Source: Paulownia fortunei
Taxonomy: Eukaryota; Streptophyta; Magnoliopsida; Lamiales; Paulowniaceae
Length of the DNA stretch: 64,000 nt
Direction of reading: 5' to 3'
NCBI GenBank assembly: GCA_019321725.1
Contig: CM033108.1
Location: 12,480,060-12,544,059 of the forward strand
Shown: one piece after another, positions 12,869 to 23,910 of the stretch
Numbering within the stretch: position 1 is the first letter of the stretch
How the letters are laid out: the number at the start of each line of letters is the position of its first letter
Notes under the pieces: model-generated
Database searches by the model: none
Seen by the model: the letters and a program-made list of their open reading frames with translations, nothing else
Told to the model about the DNA's origin: nothing
Translations under genes and position numbers: made by a program

Positions 12869-14942
12869 ACATCTATGGTTTAGCCTTTGGTTTTCAGATT
12901 ATTCTGAATGGGTTTATTGTGTATTAAGATTTTAGTATCTCTTATAAAATGTTAGAAAGTTTTTAGTTAGACTTTGGTGCACAAAGAAAGGGTTTTTGAT
13001 GACAAACACTTAGTAGAAAATACTTGTGACAAAAACTGTCACCTTGCTATTTTCTTGTGCTTTAGGCTTCAAAGGTATATGGTATGTTGAATAAAACCTA
13101 TAAGTATAATCATATACACGTTCACATATTATTTAAGAGTATTGTAATAAATTTTTAGTGGTTAGAAATTGAAATAGGGCATGATATAGAAGAGATACTC
13201 AAAACTACCACAATCGAATTTTAGATTATGTCCTGTGTGAAGGGGATTGGTTTTGTAACTTTAAATCCATTAGTTTTAGAAATGCTATAATCTGGTTGTC
13301 TCTGTGTATATTTATCTAAGTGTGGTCAAAATTTGAGAGTGACTGAATAAATGTAAGGGTGCTAAAACCATTAATGTCATGACGTGCGCAAAACTATCAC
13401 GGTAGGAAAAATCTATTTCAGTATGTTGTGAAAGGAGATGAACTTGGAAAACTATATCTATGAGTGTTAGCCATTCTATGACATGTTTACATTTTCTTTT
13501 ATGTTATCTAAGTGTAATAAAAATTGGGAAGTGAATGAATATGTCTATGGGTGTCAAAATCATCATGCAAATTAATATGATAGCAAAAAAAATGTGAAAT
13601 TATGAATCTATCCCATTTGGTTCATTAACATGTTCCAACATAGGTGTATTTGATCCTAACATATAGGGGGATGTTAAAAGAGTTATAATACATCAACTAA
13701 ATAAGGTTAGTATCCACTTAAGATGTAGAACGAAGGTACGCAGAAGGTTATATTCGGTTATAGTTTCTAAGGTGTAAGGTGGTTTAGTTAAATTGAGATT
13801 CAAGATCTTTATACTACATTAGGTATAATGAACTTGTTAATTGAGGATGGTGATTGATATCCTATATTTTTACAGATTGTTTCACATCTAGGGTTGAGGA
13901 GTAATACTTGATAAACCTAGAAGTAACACACAATCGATTAAAGGTAACTAAAGATTTATTTGCAACTATAATGCATAGACATAGTAAATGTGTTATTTAT
14001 ATGTAATATCATAGATCATATGTGCATGGCAGAGGCACGTATTACTGTCATTCATGTCTATTGAGCATACATACATGGGTATTGGCAAGTACATGCATCA
14101 TATACGAGCATTGTGATAAATCTTGCATTGCACGGCATGATTCTAAGAAAGGAAAATATTTTTGATAAATCATACAAGGATTTACATGCTTATTTGATTA
14201 TTAGCCATTAGATTATGGTAGTGTGCAGAGCTTTTTTCTGGTGCATGGGATAGTAGCATTGGTCAGTGGCCCAGGAAGGAAAAGATTTTGAGAGAAATTA
14301 TTTGATACATGGAATTGCATTGTGGGCATAACATTTTGAGATGCATGAGTTGATATTGTGGATTATTCTTTGACATACATAATATTTACTTGTTGAGCAT
14401 TAGTTCATATAGTTTATGCATTGTAGGTGAGTCTAGTGATACTTGATACCATGGACTTATTGGGCAAGTCGTTAGGGTTCCTACAGGTTATGAGGAACAG
14501 TGTACATAGATGACAACTTGTTGGTTGTGTCTTAGGATATTCTAATTTGTACAATCATTATTATTATGTAAATTATTTATCTATATGTAAAGGGATGTAA
14601 AATGCAAAATGTCCTTACTTCTTTCGAAAGTATTGGCTATTATTTTAATTTTTGAGTTTATCATATTATAACTTTAGGATGTCGTGTCCTATATAACTCT
14701 TGAAATTTTATAGTAAATAAGTCTGAGAGTATCGTGACTGTGATGGGTGTTGTGTTTTTGTATAAATGATAATTTTTCTATATACGGGGTTATATATGAG
14801 AAAACATTTTACTATTTTCTTAAAGTACTACATTTGAAAAAAAAATAAATATATATATATATATACACATGGACACACATGTGCTACCTTGTCAAAATTA
14901 TTGTTATATCAATATGTATATTTAGTGTTGGGGGGTGTTACA
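12869..14942 (+). repeat. gypsy-1 3' LTR, second part
   Basis: Continues the LTR after solo-1. The first ~440 bp (12874-13315) have no counterpart in the 5' LTR but do match the gypsy-2 5' LTR (about 40700-41180, reverse), so the 5' copy lost them. The remainder is colinear with 4083-5741. It ends GGGGGTGTTACA at 14942. An (AT)n run lies at about 14850-14866. Confidence 0.85.
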
Positions 14943-15405
14943 AAACTAACCTTATAGATTTGGTTAACATTTTCAAGATGGCTAAGTCTACTATGAAAAA
15001 GGACAAGCCGGTCATGCTTGTTGGATCCTCTTCCAACTTGAAGGCTGCAAAGCCTAAGAAGAAGAAGAGAAAGGGAAGGGTTTTACCGAAGGCTAACAAT
15101 ATGAAGGCAACTGGTAGGGTCTTTAGTGGTTCCAACAAATCTGATGTCAAATGCCAGTACTGCGGCAAACCTGGGAATTAGAAGAGAAACTACAAGGAGT
15201 ACCTTGCGAGCCTAAAGATTTCAAGTATTTATTTTGTTGAAGTTAACTTATCTATTAACAATATTTCTTAGGTATTGGATACCGACTATGGGTCTCATTT
15301 TTGTAATGATTTGTAGGTGATGGCATGAAGTTGGAAGTTAAGTAGGAGAGATAGTCTTGTGGCTCGGGAATGGAGTAAAGGTTGTTGCATAAGCCATAGG
15401 AAGTG
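14943..15405 (+). pseudogene. copia-2 gag end (zinc knuckle) and protease start
   Basis: Gag resumes after gypsy-1. A lysine-rich linker (about 15000-15070) leads to the CCHC knuckle, read as CQYCGKPGN, stop, KRNY (about 15151-15192): the His is Asn, the next Trp codon is TAG, and the last Cys is Tyr. The protease start reads VLDTDYGSHFCNDL at 15272-15313, so the usual catalytic DTG is DTD, and the Trp codon before it is TAG (15269-15271). The region stops at about 15405, where the sequence jumps to the block that normally follows integrase. The equivalent unbroken order is copia-4 32040-32460. Confidence 0.8.
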
Positions 15406-16668
15406 TCAACTTCAAAGAATGCAACCTTCTTAGATGAGGAGTTTCTATTGGATAGAAATGTCTTAGTCATGAACTTGAAGAAGTTCAAGAACCACAGAAC
15501 CTCCTAACAGATGCAGTAACGAACCAACCAATTGAGGCTAGGCCTTCTGACACACAACCTCCTAGGATATTTGAAAGGATCTCAAAGCTACCTGAGAGGT
15601 ACGACTTTTTGTTAGAGAATAATGAAAATAATCTCCCCTTGGATAGTGATTTAAAGACTTATAGAGAGGAGATGTCTGACATCAACTGGGGAATTTGGAA
15701 AGATGTCTGCAATACGAGATGGACTCCATATACTCCGACAAGATATGGACCTTAGTGGACCCACCATAGAGAATAATTCCCATTAGCTGCAAATGGGTCT
15801 ATAAGTAGAAGCTTGGAGTAAATGGATAGGTGGTAACCTAGAAAGCACGACTAGTCATAAAAGGTTGTACTCAGAAGCAAAGAATTAATTATAAGGAAAC
15901 CTTTTCTCCAATAGCGATGCTTAAATCCATCCGGATACTACTGGCCTTATCAACGTATTATGATTGTGAGGTATGGTAGATGGATGTGAAGACTGCTTTC
16001 CTTAATGGAAACATTAAGAAAGAGATCTACATGAGGCATGGAAATATTAAAGAAGAGATCTACATGAGGCAACCGAAAGGGTTTATATCTAGAGGGAGAA
16101 AGCAAAGGATTTGCAAGCTCTAAAGATCCATTTACAGTCTAAAGCAGGCTTCCCAAAACTGAAGCATCTAGTTTGATGAGGCAATCAAATCTTTTAATTT
16201 CTACAAGAACCTGGATGAACCTTAAGTCCACAAGAAGGTTAGTGGGAGCGTAGTGACATTTAATGTGTTGTATGTTAAGAACATCCTACTCATTGGGAAT
16301 GATGTAAGGATACTGCAGTCAACTAAGACTTGGTTGTCTAACGAATTCTCCTTGAAGGAATCAAGAGAAGCATTCTTTGTTCTAGGAATAAAAATCTATA
16401 GATAAGTCTAGAAGGATGATCGGATAGAGGAATCCAAATGATGTCGCATATGCTTTGAGTGACACATGCTAATATCAGTCCAATCTAGGTAAGGAATATT
16501 GGAAGACTATAAAGATGATCCTCAAGTACCCAAAAAAACTAAGGATATCTTTCTTGTATACGATCTGAAGAATTAAAATTAGAAAGTTATACCAATTCTA
16601 GTTTTCAGTCCAATATATACGATTTGCAGTCAATGTCTAGATACGTATTCACCATGAACAGTGGTGTG
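15406..16668 (+). pseudogene. copia-2 RT block (displaced upstream of integrase)
   Basis: Matches copia-4 from 33509 (integrase tail) through the RT to about 34900. The frame reads the RT start (WTLVDP-like), the palm (SPIAMLKSIRILLAL), the DVKTAFLNG region and the active-site box, which is YVKN at 16271-16282 instead of YVDD. Stops occur at many places, several at former Trp codons. A 33-bp in-frame duplication lies at 16006-16071. In a normal copia this block follows integrase; here it directly follows the protease start. The 3' junction near 16668 falls in a short AT stretch common to both parent sequences. Confidence 0.8.
16006..16071 (+). repeat. 33-bp tandem duplication in copia-2 RT
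   Basis: Two adjacent 33-bp units (16006-16038 and 16039-16071), both starting TGGAAA.ATTAA and ending GATCTACATGAGGCA, differ at a few positions. The length keeps the reading frame (11 codons). Copia-4 has one unit at this place. Confidence 0.85.
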
Positions 16669-17690
16669 ATTATATTTCAGAGAAAGTCAAAAACATTATC
16701 TCTATTCCTGTTTTAGATGAAGAAGGTTTTTCTTTTCCAGTAAAACATGGAAACTGTCCTATTTTTAAGATTTAGTTTTGATTATCTCTAGCATATTGAT
16801 GAATAGTTTATATTCTATTACTCCTCATAACTCCTTTCTCCACGTTCAACAAAATAAAAGGAATTACATAATCATAATTCCCAATTCTTATTACATGCTA
16901 GATTAAGTCACATCTGTGAGAAGAGAATTCACAAGTTGGCCCAATTGCTCGATCTTCTGAAAGAGAAAGGAATACCAACATGTGAATCATGTCCCAAAGG
17001 AAAGATGATCAAATCGCCATTTATTGGACAAGTGGAGTGAGCCAAAGAATAGTTGGATTTAATCCATACAGATGTTTGCGAGCCACTAAGTGTTAGTGCT
17101 CGTAGGAATTATCACCATTTCATAACATTTACCGATAATTATTCTAGGTATGGTTATGTTTACCTTTTGAGATACAAGTCTGAAGCCTTCAAAAAGTTCA
17201 TAGAATTTATATTTGAAGTGGACAAACAAACTAGCTCAAGTGTTAAAACTCTTCAATCTGATCGAAGAGGTGAATACTTGAGCACAAAGTTTCTTGATTA
17301 TCAAAAAAGGGAATGAGATTCTCTCTCAGTGGACCCCTCTTACTACTCTTCAACTCAACAAAGTTGCGAAGCACATGAATCAAACCTTATTAGACATGGT
17401 CTGATCGATGATGAGTTTTACTCGACTCTCTCTTTCATTCTAGGGCTATGCTCTTGAAACATCGGCATATCTATTAAATAGAGTGCCTTAAAAGTCAGTG
17501 CCCAAAATATTATATGAGATATGGTGTGGGAAACCACCCTCTTACAAAATACCTTAGAGTATGGGGGTGTGCTACTTAGGTAAAGCAGCAAGAAGAAGAT
17601 AAAATGGATATGAGATTAAGTTTATACATGTTCGTGGGGTATCCAAAGAAATCTATTGAATACTATTTCTATGACTCATCAGAACACCAC
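16669..17690 (+). pseudogene. copia-2 integrase block (displaced downstream of RT)
   Basis: Matches copia-4 from about 32480 to 33490. The pre-integrase zinc region (HICEKRIHKLAQ, then CESCPKGKM; about 16910-17010) is followed by the integrase core: LIHTDVCEPLSV with the first Asp at about 17068-17080, and QSDRRGEYLS with the second Asp near 17258. A decayed AKHMNQT at about 17367-17390 replaces the region of the third acidic residue. An open stretch at 17053-17316 is the best-preserved part. The block ends near 17690, exactly where the RT block begins in copia-4. Confidence 0.82.
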
Positions 17691-18060
17691 AGATTCGACC
17701 ACCAAGTTTTAATTCATTATTGCATGCAATGTAATAAAGGAAGTTGTTTAGATGAGGAACTTTATCCAAGAGTTGGGTATAGTCCACCCGTTGTTGATCC
17801 TATATTGATATAATGTGATAGCAACAGAGTTATTGCGCAAACAAAAGAACCAGGATCTCATCAAAGATCTAAGCATATTATGAGGCGATACTACATGATC
17901 AGAGAGATGATTGGTAGAGGTGACATCATAGTAGATAGAGTCACTTCGGCAAAAAATATAGCAGACCCACTAACCAAACCCCCAGTGCAAAAGGTATTCG
18001 ATGGATATCTTGAGAAGATGGGTTTAAAGTACATGGCAATTAGCACTATGGCAAGTGGGA
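17691..18060 (+). pseudogene. copia-2 RNase H tail
   Basis: End of the copia RNase H: a decayed acidic-box region with CDSN at about 17815-17826, then RSKHIMRRYYMIREMIGRGD (from 17866) and ADPLTKPPVQ to the end of the polyprotein around 18060. The reading frame is open from 17880. RNase H normally removes the RNA strand during cDNA synthesis. The N-terminal half of the domain is missing because the junction with the integrase block replaced it. Confidence 0.8.
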
Positions 18061-18063
18061 GAT

Positions 18064-19530
18064 TGTTAGAGTAGTGACAGGTGCGCCAATTAGATTGGGC
18101 ATCATTTATACTCTTGTATTCTGTAAAATGATCTTTTTTAAATCATATTAATAAAATAAGCAATTTTATTTATCTTTAATTACTTATGTTAAATAGATAA
18201 AGTCTACAGACCAAATTTAGTTACAGGGTATAATCGCACATTTGATGGCGATCATGGAACATGCCTCTAAGGTTGTGGTCATAAATTAGTTTCGAGTCGA
18301 GTGATTTTTGAGATGGGACATCGAATAGACTAATAGACTCATGCTTACAATGTATGCTCGCATGAGGAGGATGTCTCGCTCCATGGACATCATTGTAGTA
18401 ATGATGTGCTTATTAGAGAACAACTATACTGAATAGGCCTGCTGGAAATTTTTAGTTGGAGACGTTGTCTATCGAAATAAAAATTTCCATATTATGATAG
18501 TACATGACTAGTCCTTGGACTGAGGCACTATGGCATCTTGTGCATATTTTATTTTATTTTGATGTATCTTCTAATTGCCTGACAATCACAAAGGGGTACA
18601 TTGGATGTTGCATTGACATGTATGGAGGTTAATGAGTAGCCAACAAAGGATCTATCAATTGTCTGGTAGAACAAGTGATTCTCCTATGTGTTTATAGTTC
18701 ATGACTAGAAATTCCTTGACCAAGGCAGGATCAATGTTAGGCGGGATTTTCTAATGATTTGTCATGACTTATTGCAACTTGAAATAGAATCATAGTTATT
18801 GAGTCAATTAGGGTTTCAACTTATAATCCATGCCTTAGACTTAATCGGGATATTAGATGACGGAAGAACCTTACGTGTGTGGTACTCGTAATTAAAATAG
18901 ATTCACTCGCTAATTCACTTAAGACTAAATAGTTATGATACACTTGCTAGGTGTTTCCCATGACCTATGAGATGCTGGAAATTAAGGAGTTAATTCAAAG
19001 CATATTTATTAATTGGAATAATTGTTATTCATAAGTTGCAAATATTGTAAGCCCGCTGATAGCTTTGTTATGAACCTAAAGGGTCACACAAGATTTGGAT
19101 AGAATATTTCTAACTTAGAAATTGATCCAAGGAATTGGATCTAACTTTTTAATGGAGATTAATTAATTAGGACTAGATGGAATTAATTAATTGAAATTTG
19201 GCTCAATTAATTAATTAGATTAATTGATGGATTTAATTAAGAGTTAAAACCCAAAAATGACGGCCCATTTGGAGAGACACACAAGAGCTGTTAAAAGAAG
19301 AAAGAGTCCCAAGAATTTGATATTCTCATCTTTGGAAGATACAAGATACTGAGTTAGAGATTTTTGGGGATCTTGAGATCAACCCTTTTATTTATAAGTA
19401 AAGCTATTGAAAATTGTGAGATTGATAAAATTATATCAGATCCGAGGTGATGCTATAATTGTTGTGGCATGAATGTTTTAAATATTTTATTTTTTCCACT
19501 GTGCACACCCACTATCAATTGGACCTAACA
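18064..19530 (+). repeat. copia-2 3' LTR
   Basis: 1,467 bp from TGTTAGAGTAGTG to GGACCTAACA, immediately after the purine-rich GGCAAGTGGGAGAT (18050-18063), which serves as the polypurine tract. It matches the copia-4 LTRs (27505-29771 and 35322-37259) over most of its length but is shorter. The right flank is athila-1 3' UTR. Confidence 0.85.
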
Positions 19531-21795
19531 AAATTTTTGTTGAGCATATAGTGTCAAGATCTTTTGAATTGTGACACAATTTTAAATAGAATTATGTGGA
19601 GATATTTTGGGTAATTAAATTTCCAATTGGGTGTATGAGCGTGAACGATATGAAAAGAAGTCATCACAACCTATGGAGATAAAAATAAGAATACGAAATG
19701 AAGTTGTGGGATTCATGGAAAAGAAATAAAAAGAAGAAAATATTATGAAAACAAGTTGAAAAAGAAAAAAAGAAAAGCATGAATTCCTAATGAAAATGAA
19801 AAGTGAAGAAGAGACAAGCAAGAAGGGAGTGGGATTTTACTTGCCAAACATCATGCTCTCTTGCTTTGCTTTATCCTCAACATTTCTTTGTTACGTAAGA
19901 CCTAGGTGTTACGTAACAAGCTTATTGAAGTCCTTTTGATCTAAATTTGCTACATTTACATTAGTGGAGAAGGTGTATGGAAAGTAAGCTTATGGAACAT
20001 CTAAAACTTCTTTACTTAGATCATGAGAGTCATTGATTGTATGATCCACAATTAAAATGCAAGTATGAAGCTTGAATTTGACACCACACACACACACGTT
20101 TGGAATTTGTGACTAGATTGATGAAGCACAAGTTTTTTAACGTTGTGTGTAAATTTAGATCAAGTTGAGTTATTCATGTTCAATTTTGAGTTTATGTTCA
20201 GTTTGATTTATAATTTTGCTCGAGAAAGAGTAAAATATAAGTTTGGGGGTAGCTGATAAGTTCTAAATTGATACATTTCCGACACTCTCAAAAGCACAAA
20301 ATTCAAATGTTTTATCTCATAATTGATAGAATTGTGCCTTATCTTGTGATATTTGTTGTGTAGGTGCAAGAATTAAAGAATAGAGTTTAAAGATGAAAAT
20401 GAGACAAAAGGTTGAAAATATTGCATCTCGCACTGCAGCCCCTAAATCATGTACCGCGGCATAAGCAATGGAAAATAGGCAGTATGCCAAGAAAGTTTGG
20501 CTCGCAAGTCTAGAAGGGCTAACTGTGGTGCCAGTTGATGAGAACATCTTGCTATGTGGCTTGGGGAAACAGGTTCCACGGTGCCAGTATCTCGCACCTT
20601 GGTGCGCCTCAGTGTATAACAGAAAAGATTCTCCAGCCTTTCTTGTGTGACAAGTGGCAACTAAAAGAGGCATTTCAACACATTTTGTGTTACCCACACC
20701 ATCACACCCTATGTGATATGCTAATATATACACTACATAGACATATTATATACACATACTTTACATCATTCCACACACATCACCCATTACACACGTTTTA
20801 CACCAAGATTCTCACACACAAATCCTCTCCATCAAAACACACACTTCTTTAAATTTCTACACACACTCCATCAACAAACACACTCATTTTACAGGAGCTT
20901 GGGATTTAAAGCTAAGAAGAGAAGGACCTTACATTGGTCATTAAAGAACCAAGGCTAGAAGTGAAAAATCATTTAGTGGTTGTAATCTTCTACCTTAGTT
21001 TCTTCTTTAAATTGTTTTAATTTTGAGAAATTTGTGAAAATCATGATGTTGGGAGACATTGGTATATGCTTTGTTTCAATATGAACTAAACTATCATTTC
21101 ACAAGGCTTGTAAAGCCATTTCTATGAATTTATGAACTAATATCTTATTTATGGTGAGGATCATGTTTTATTTGTGATGAGCATACATTATGTTTTTAAT
21201 GCTTCTTGAGATTTAGCCAATTTGAAGATGATCTTTGTTGTAGTAATTGAGATTGGGAGGTAGTATTGCAACAAGTGTTCGTGTAGTGTATGTTGTAAAC
21301 TAGGTCGCTATAGGGATATAGAATTAACAACAACTAGTAGTCATAGACGTGATAGTTGGAAGCTAGAGGAATTCACAAATCCTAATGCATCATTAATAAG
21401 TTAAACCCATTATAGGGATATAATCAGTTACTTTCTAGTGTAGATTTGATATGTCTTGGCAGAGGATATCTAATACTTTCGGAATCCCTGTTGTCACACA
21501 ATTAAATGTTAATCCTAACAACAAACTTGTGAAATTGACATAGAATGGAAATCCATAGCCTTAACTCTTTTCTATCTTGAATTCTATCTCATGCACTCCT
21601 TGATTTTTATTTTTTCTTTGTTAACTTGTTTTCAATTGTTAATCACTGCATCAAATATCATTTGGTTGAATATAGTTGGGAGGTCTACGCTTTCATACTT
21701 TCATACACACCTCCTTGGGATACGACAACCTTTCTTATAACTTTATACTAAAACTTGACACCATATACTTGCGGTAGAATTGTTAATCCACAACA
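19531..21795 (+). mobile_element. athila-1: 3' UTR and LTR of an Athila-like gypsy element
   Basis: No coding domain. Bases 19531-20253 are a 3' UTR with purine-rich tracts and a conserved tail that matches athila-3 at 63040-64000 and, more weakly, athila-2 at 55200-55884. It ends in AAGTTTGGGGGTAGC (20239-20253), a polypurine tract, followed by an LTR starting TGATAAGTTC. The LTR (20254 to about 21795) shares with the athila-2 LTR its start and the end motif (CTTGACACC...CTTGCGG). The 3' edge is approximate and meets the truncated gag of copia-3. Assignment to Athila rests on similarity to athila-2 and athila-3, which carry readable Athila-type pol or protease. Confidence 0.7.
20254..21795 (+). 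repeat. athila-1 LTR
   Basis: About 1.54 kb, TGATAAGTTC start. It contains a GC-rich palindromic patch at about 20425-20630 (CTCGCACCTTGGTGCG forms a stem) that creates overlapping open frames on both strands; these are not genes. Near 20695-20880 it is rich in CACACA-type repeats. The right end is approximate. Confidence 0.65.
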
Positions 21796-21927
21796 CACCA
21801 AGATGTAAGCCCTCCTTTCGAACTAGAGAACAATCTAAAAGTTCCTGAGCTAGCTGAGCTAATCTGTGTACTTGGGACTGGTGAGCTTGTTGGTGTCAAG
21901 AATAGATGCAAGTGGATTTTTAGCCAT
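21796..21927 (-). pseudogene. copia-3 gag N-terminus
   Basis: On the reverse strand an ATG at 21927 opens MAKNPLASILDTNKLTSP, the same gag start as copia-4 (31506) and the mutated copia-2 start (2908). The Trp codon of the following segment is TAG (21859-21861 on the plus strand). The match ends after about 44 codons where athila-1 LTR sequence begins; the rest of gag-pol is missing. Confidence 0.8.
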
Positions 21928-23239
21928 TTTGTAAATCAACTATCTACAAAAATACAAGGTAGAAAATAAGCATGAATTTAAATAATTTATTTATTTATAA
22001 TAAGGTCATTATGTGTAAATGTCTCATACTATTTTATTCAAATCTCATCACCCTACAGATGAATATTCAGGAAATCATATTTCCTGGTAGGCTTGAAGTC
22101 CAATTAGCTTTATTATACACCCTAACTTTATGAGCCTATATGACAAAACTAAAAGATGGCTAACATATTAGCAATTGCATCCATATGCAACCCTCAAGCT
22201 ATTATGTCTCACTACTTCCCTTACGCCCTAATTTTATGAGCCCATATGGTATTAGGCATCCAGCGTGTCCCATCAAATATCTATGTGAGTAAGACAACTA
22301 AAGTATGTCCCACAACTCATGGCTAACACTCTTAACCCTCCTACCTTATCGAAAACTCTATTCTAGTAATGGTCACTTCTATTACCTCCACTTACCACAT
22401 CCCATGACTCATGGCCAACAGATTAAGTATGGCAGCATTTCACATGCTAACTGCATTTCATGGAAGGCTTGAACTATTTGGCCCAACCCAATACCACACA
22501 TTTACATATTTACTTAAACTTAGAACATTTCTAAGTAAGGGTTCATTTTCTACCAAGACCTCATCACTTTGTTGAAGTTAGTTATTTAATGTTGCACTAA
22601 TCTAATGATTCACAAGCATGATAAAAAAAGAAAGCATTAAATAAACTTATGCATGCATCTAATATACATACATAATTAGGATGTTCAAGTCCTATGTGTC
22701 CACTCAAGCTAAAATGGATATTAAGGTCAATCTGGGGTGATCAAGGCTAAAATGGATAATAAAGAAAAGGCGATATTCGTTGGCTACATTTTAGTTAAAA
22801 CCCCAAAGCACAAAAGCTTTACATTGAAAAATAAATGGTCTAGGCTCCATGATCATCCATCCCATATGTTCTTAATTTAATCATCACATGATACAAATTC
22901 AAAGCATGTAAATTTATCCATCTTTATGTACTAATTTTTAATTCGGGATAAATAACTTTGATTATTCATAAAATTTAAAAATTTAATAAACTAAATTCAA
23001 GTAACAATTATACTAAAAAAGAATAGAAATTAAAAACTACTTTATGGCGCCAATATTGCGATTGCTACAGTAATAGAAGCAATTCTAGCCTATTTTTTAC
23101 GTTTAACCTCAATGTTTTCCATTTAGTTTTCAATTTTCATGTTTAATATATTTATCCCAAACATAAAATTGTAAACACATATTCTCATCATATGAAAATT
23201 TAATCAATTTTCACAAAAATAATTAAAATGCCTAACCTA
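21928..23239 (-). other. copia-3 leader (non-coding)
   Basis: About 1.3 kb between primer site and gag. No gene is seen on either strand. The part next to gag is conserved with the copia-2 leader end. A leader over 1 kb is also present in copia-4 (29790-31505), so the length is a family trait. A short GC-rich spot (GGCGCC) lies at about 23045. Confidence 0.6.
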
Positions 23240-23252
23240 GGCTCTGATACCA
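23240..23252 (-). other. copia-3 primer-binding site (tRNA-Met)
   Basis: The plus strand reads GGCTCTGATACCA, the reverse complement of TGGTATCAGAGCC. It lies 1 base from the LTR end (TGTTAGG on the plus strand at 23254), the expected position and sequence for initiator tRNA-Met priming. Confidence 0.85.
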
Positions 23253-23253
23253 T

Positions 23254-23910
23254 TGTTAGGTTTGCAAAATCACGGGATAGTATGCGTAGTGGAAATTTAA
23301 AATTTTTTCAACTATTGAAAATAAAATATATACATCATATGTAAAAGGTACATATCCCGGATTCGATGATATTTTTAGTTTGCATTCTGATTGTTTGCTT
23401 AATATAATTTAAATGACTTAGTTTTGTATTTATACCTTTCAAGCACTCTGTTTGAAGAAGGGTATGAACGAATTCAAATTCCTCAAATTCTACATGAATA
23501 CTTTGATTGGATCTTCCAAAAATTGTTCACCAAGAGCTCCAAGCATAGCCTCTCCAAAGGTATACACAAGTGTAATTTACACTATTTTTTTCTACTCTAA
23601 TTTTGGATTGTGTGGTTTAATTCTTTAATTCAATATTTTGAATAAATCCTTGAACCAATTTTGAAGAACCAATGGCTCTAAGTATGGGGGAATTTTTCTA
23701 AGAGAGAAAAATAACTTAGAAGAAGAATAGAGAGGGGAGTTGCATATTTTTATTAAATAATGGTGTATTTATACACCTTAAGAGCCCCTAATCCAATTAG
23801 GAAACCCCTCCTTTCTATTCTTATCCTTTCTTTCTTTCCAAGATAATCTCCTTTTATATATAACTAGTTGGCTTATTTAGTTCTAATTAAGACTCCTAAT
23901 GGGCCTCTAA
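23254..23910 (-). repeat. copia-3 LTR, segment 1 (3' end of LTR)
   Basis: Begins with the inverted LTR end and contains a palindromic TATA motif at 23762-23777 (GGTGTATTTATACACC). It is interrupted at 23910 by solo-2. Continues at 26668. Confidence 0.8.
23762..23777 (-). promoter_or_regulatory. Palindromic TATA motif in copia-3 LTR
   Basis: GGTGTATTTATACACC is an inverted repeat that on the element's strand reads GGTGTATAAATACACC, a strong TATA-like core. Its position in the LTR fits a promoter. Confidence 0.45.

Larger units (their letters stand above)
3450..14942 (+). mobile_element. gypsy-1: decayed Ty3/gypsy (Tekay/Del-like) inserted in copia-2 gag
   Basis: Ty3/gypsy element of 11,493 bp including a later solo LTR. 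It runs from TGTAATATCC to GGTGTTACA. Flanking 5-mers are AAAAT (3445-3449) and AAACT (14943-14947), a target-site duplication with one mismatch. Removing the element rejoins copia-2 gag colinearly with the uninterrupted copia-4 gag at about 32035-32050. The 5' LTR is 3450-5741 and the 3' LTR 8997-9846 plus 12869-14942, with a tRNA-Met primer site between LTR and leader. The internal region (about 3.25 kb) is shorter than a normal gypsy interior and keeps only RT and integrase C-terminal remnants. Long LTRs, the tRNA-Met site and a chromodomain-type end suggest the Tekay/Del chromovirus lineage (inference). Confidence 0.88.
2621..19530 (+). mobile_element. copia-2: Ty1/copia, split by gypsy-1 and internally rearranged
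   Basis: Ty1/copia of the same family as copia-3 and copia-4. Parts in order: a probable leader remnant (2621-2907); gag 5' part (2908-3449); gypsy-1 (3450-14942); gag end with zinc knuckle and protease start (14943-15405); an RT block (15406-16668); a pre-integrase/integrase block (16669-17690); an RNase H tail (17691-18060); polypurine tract (about 18050-18063); and 3' LTR (18064-19530). No 5' LTR is visible; the left end was probably lost or cut when copia-1 arrived. Copia-4 gives the normal order and shows that the two pol blocks are swapped here. All coding parts carry stops. Confidence 0.85.

Noticed and set aside
20317..20852. Overlapping open frames on both strands (up to 138 codons)
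   Set aside because: They lie in the GC-rich patch of the athila-1 LTR, have low-complexity translations and match no domain; they reflect base composition.
23240..23252. tRNA-Met-like sequence as a tRNA gene
   Set aside because: Only the short primer-binding complement is present; no cloverleaf surrounds it. The same holds for the other primer sites.
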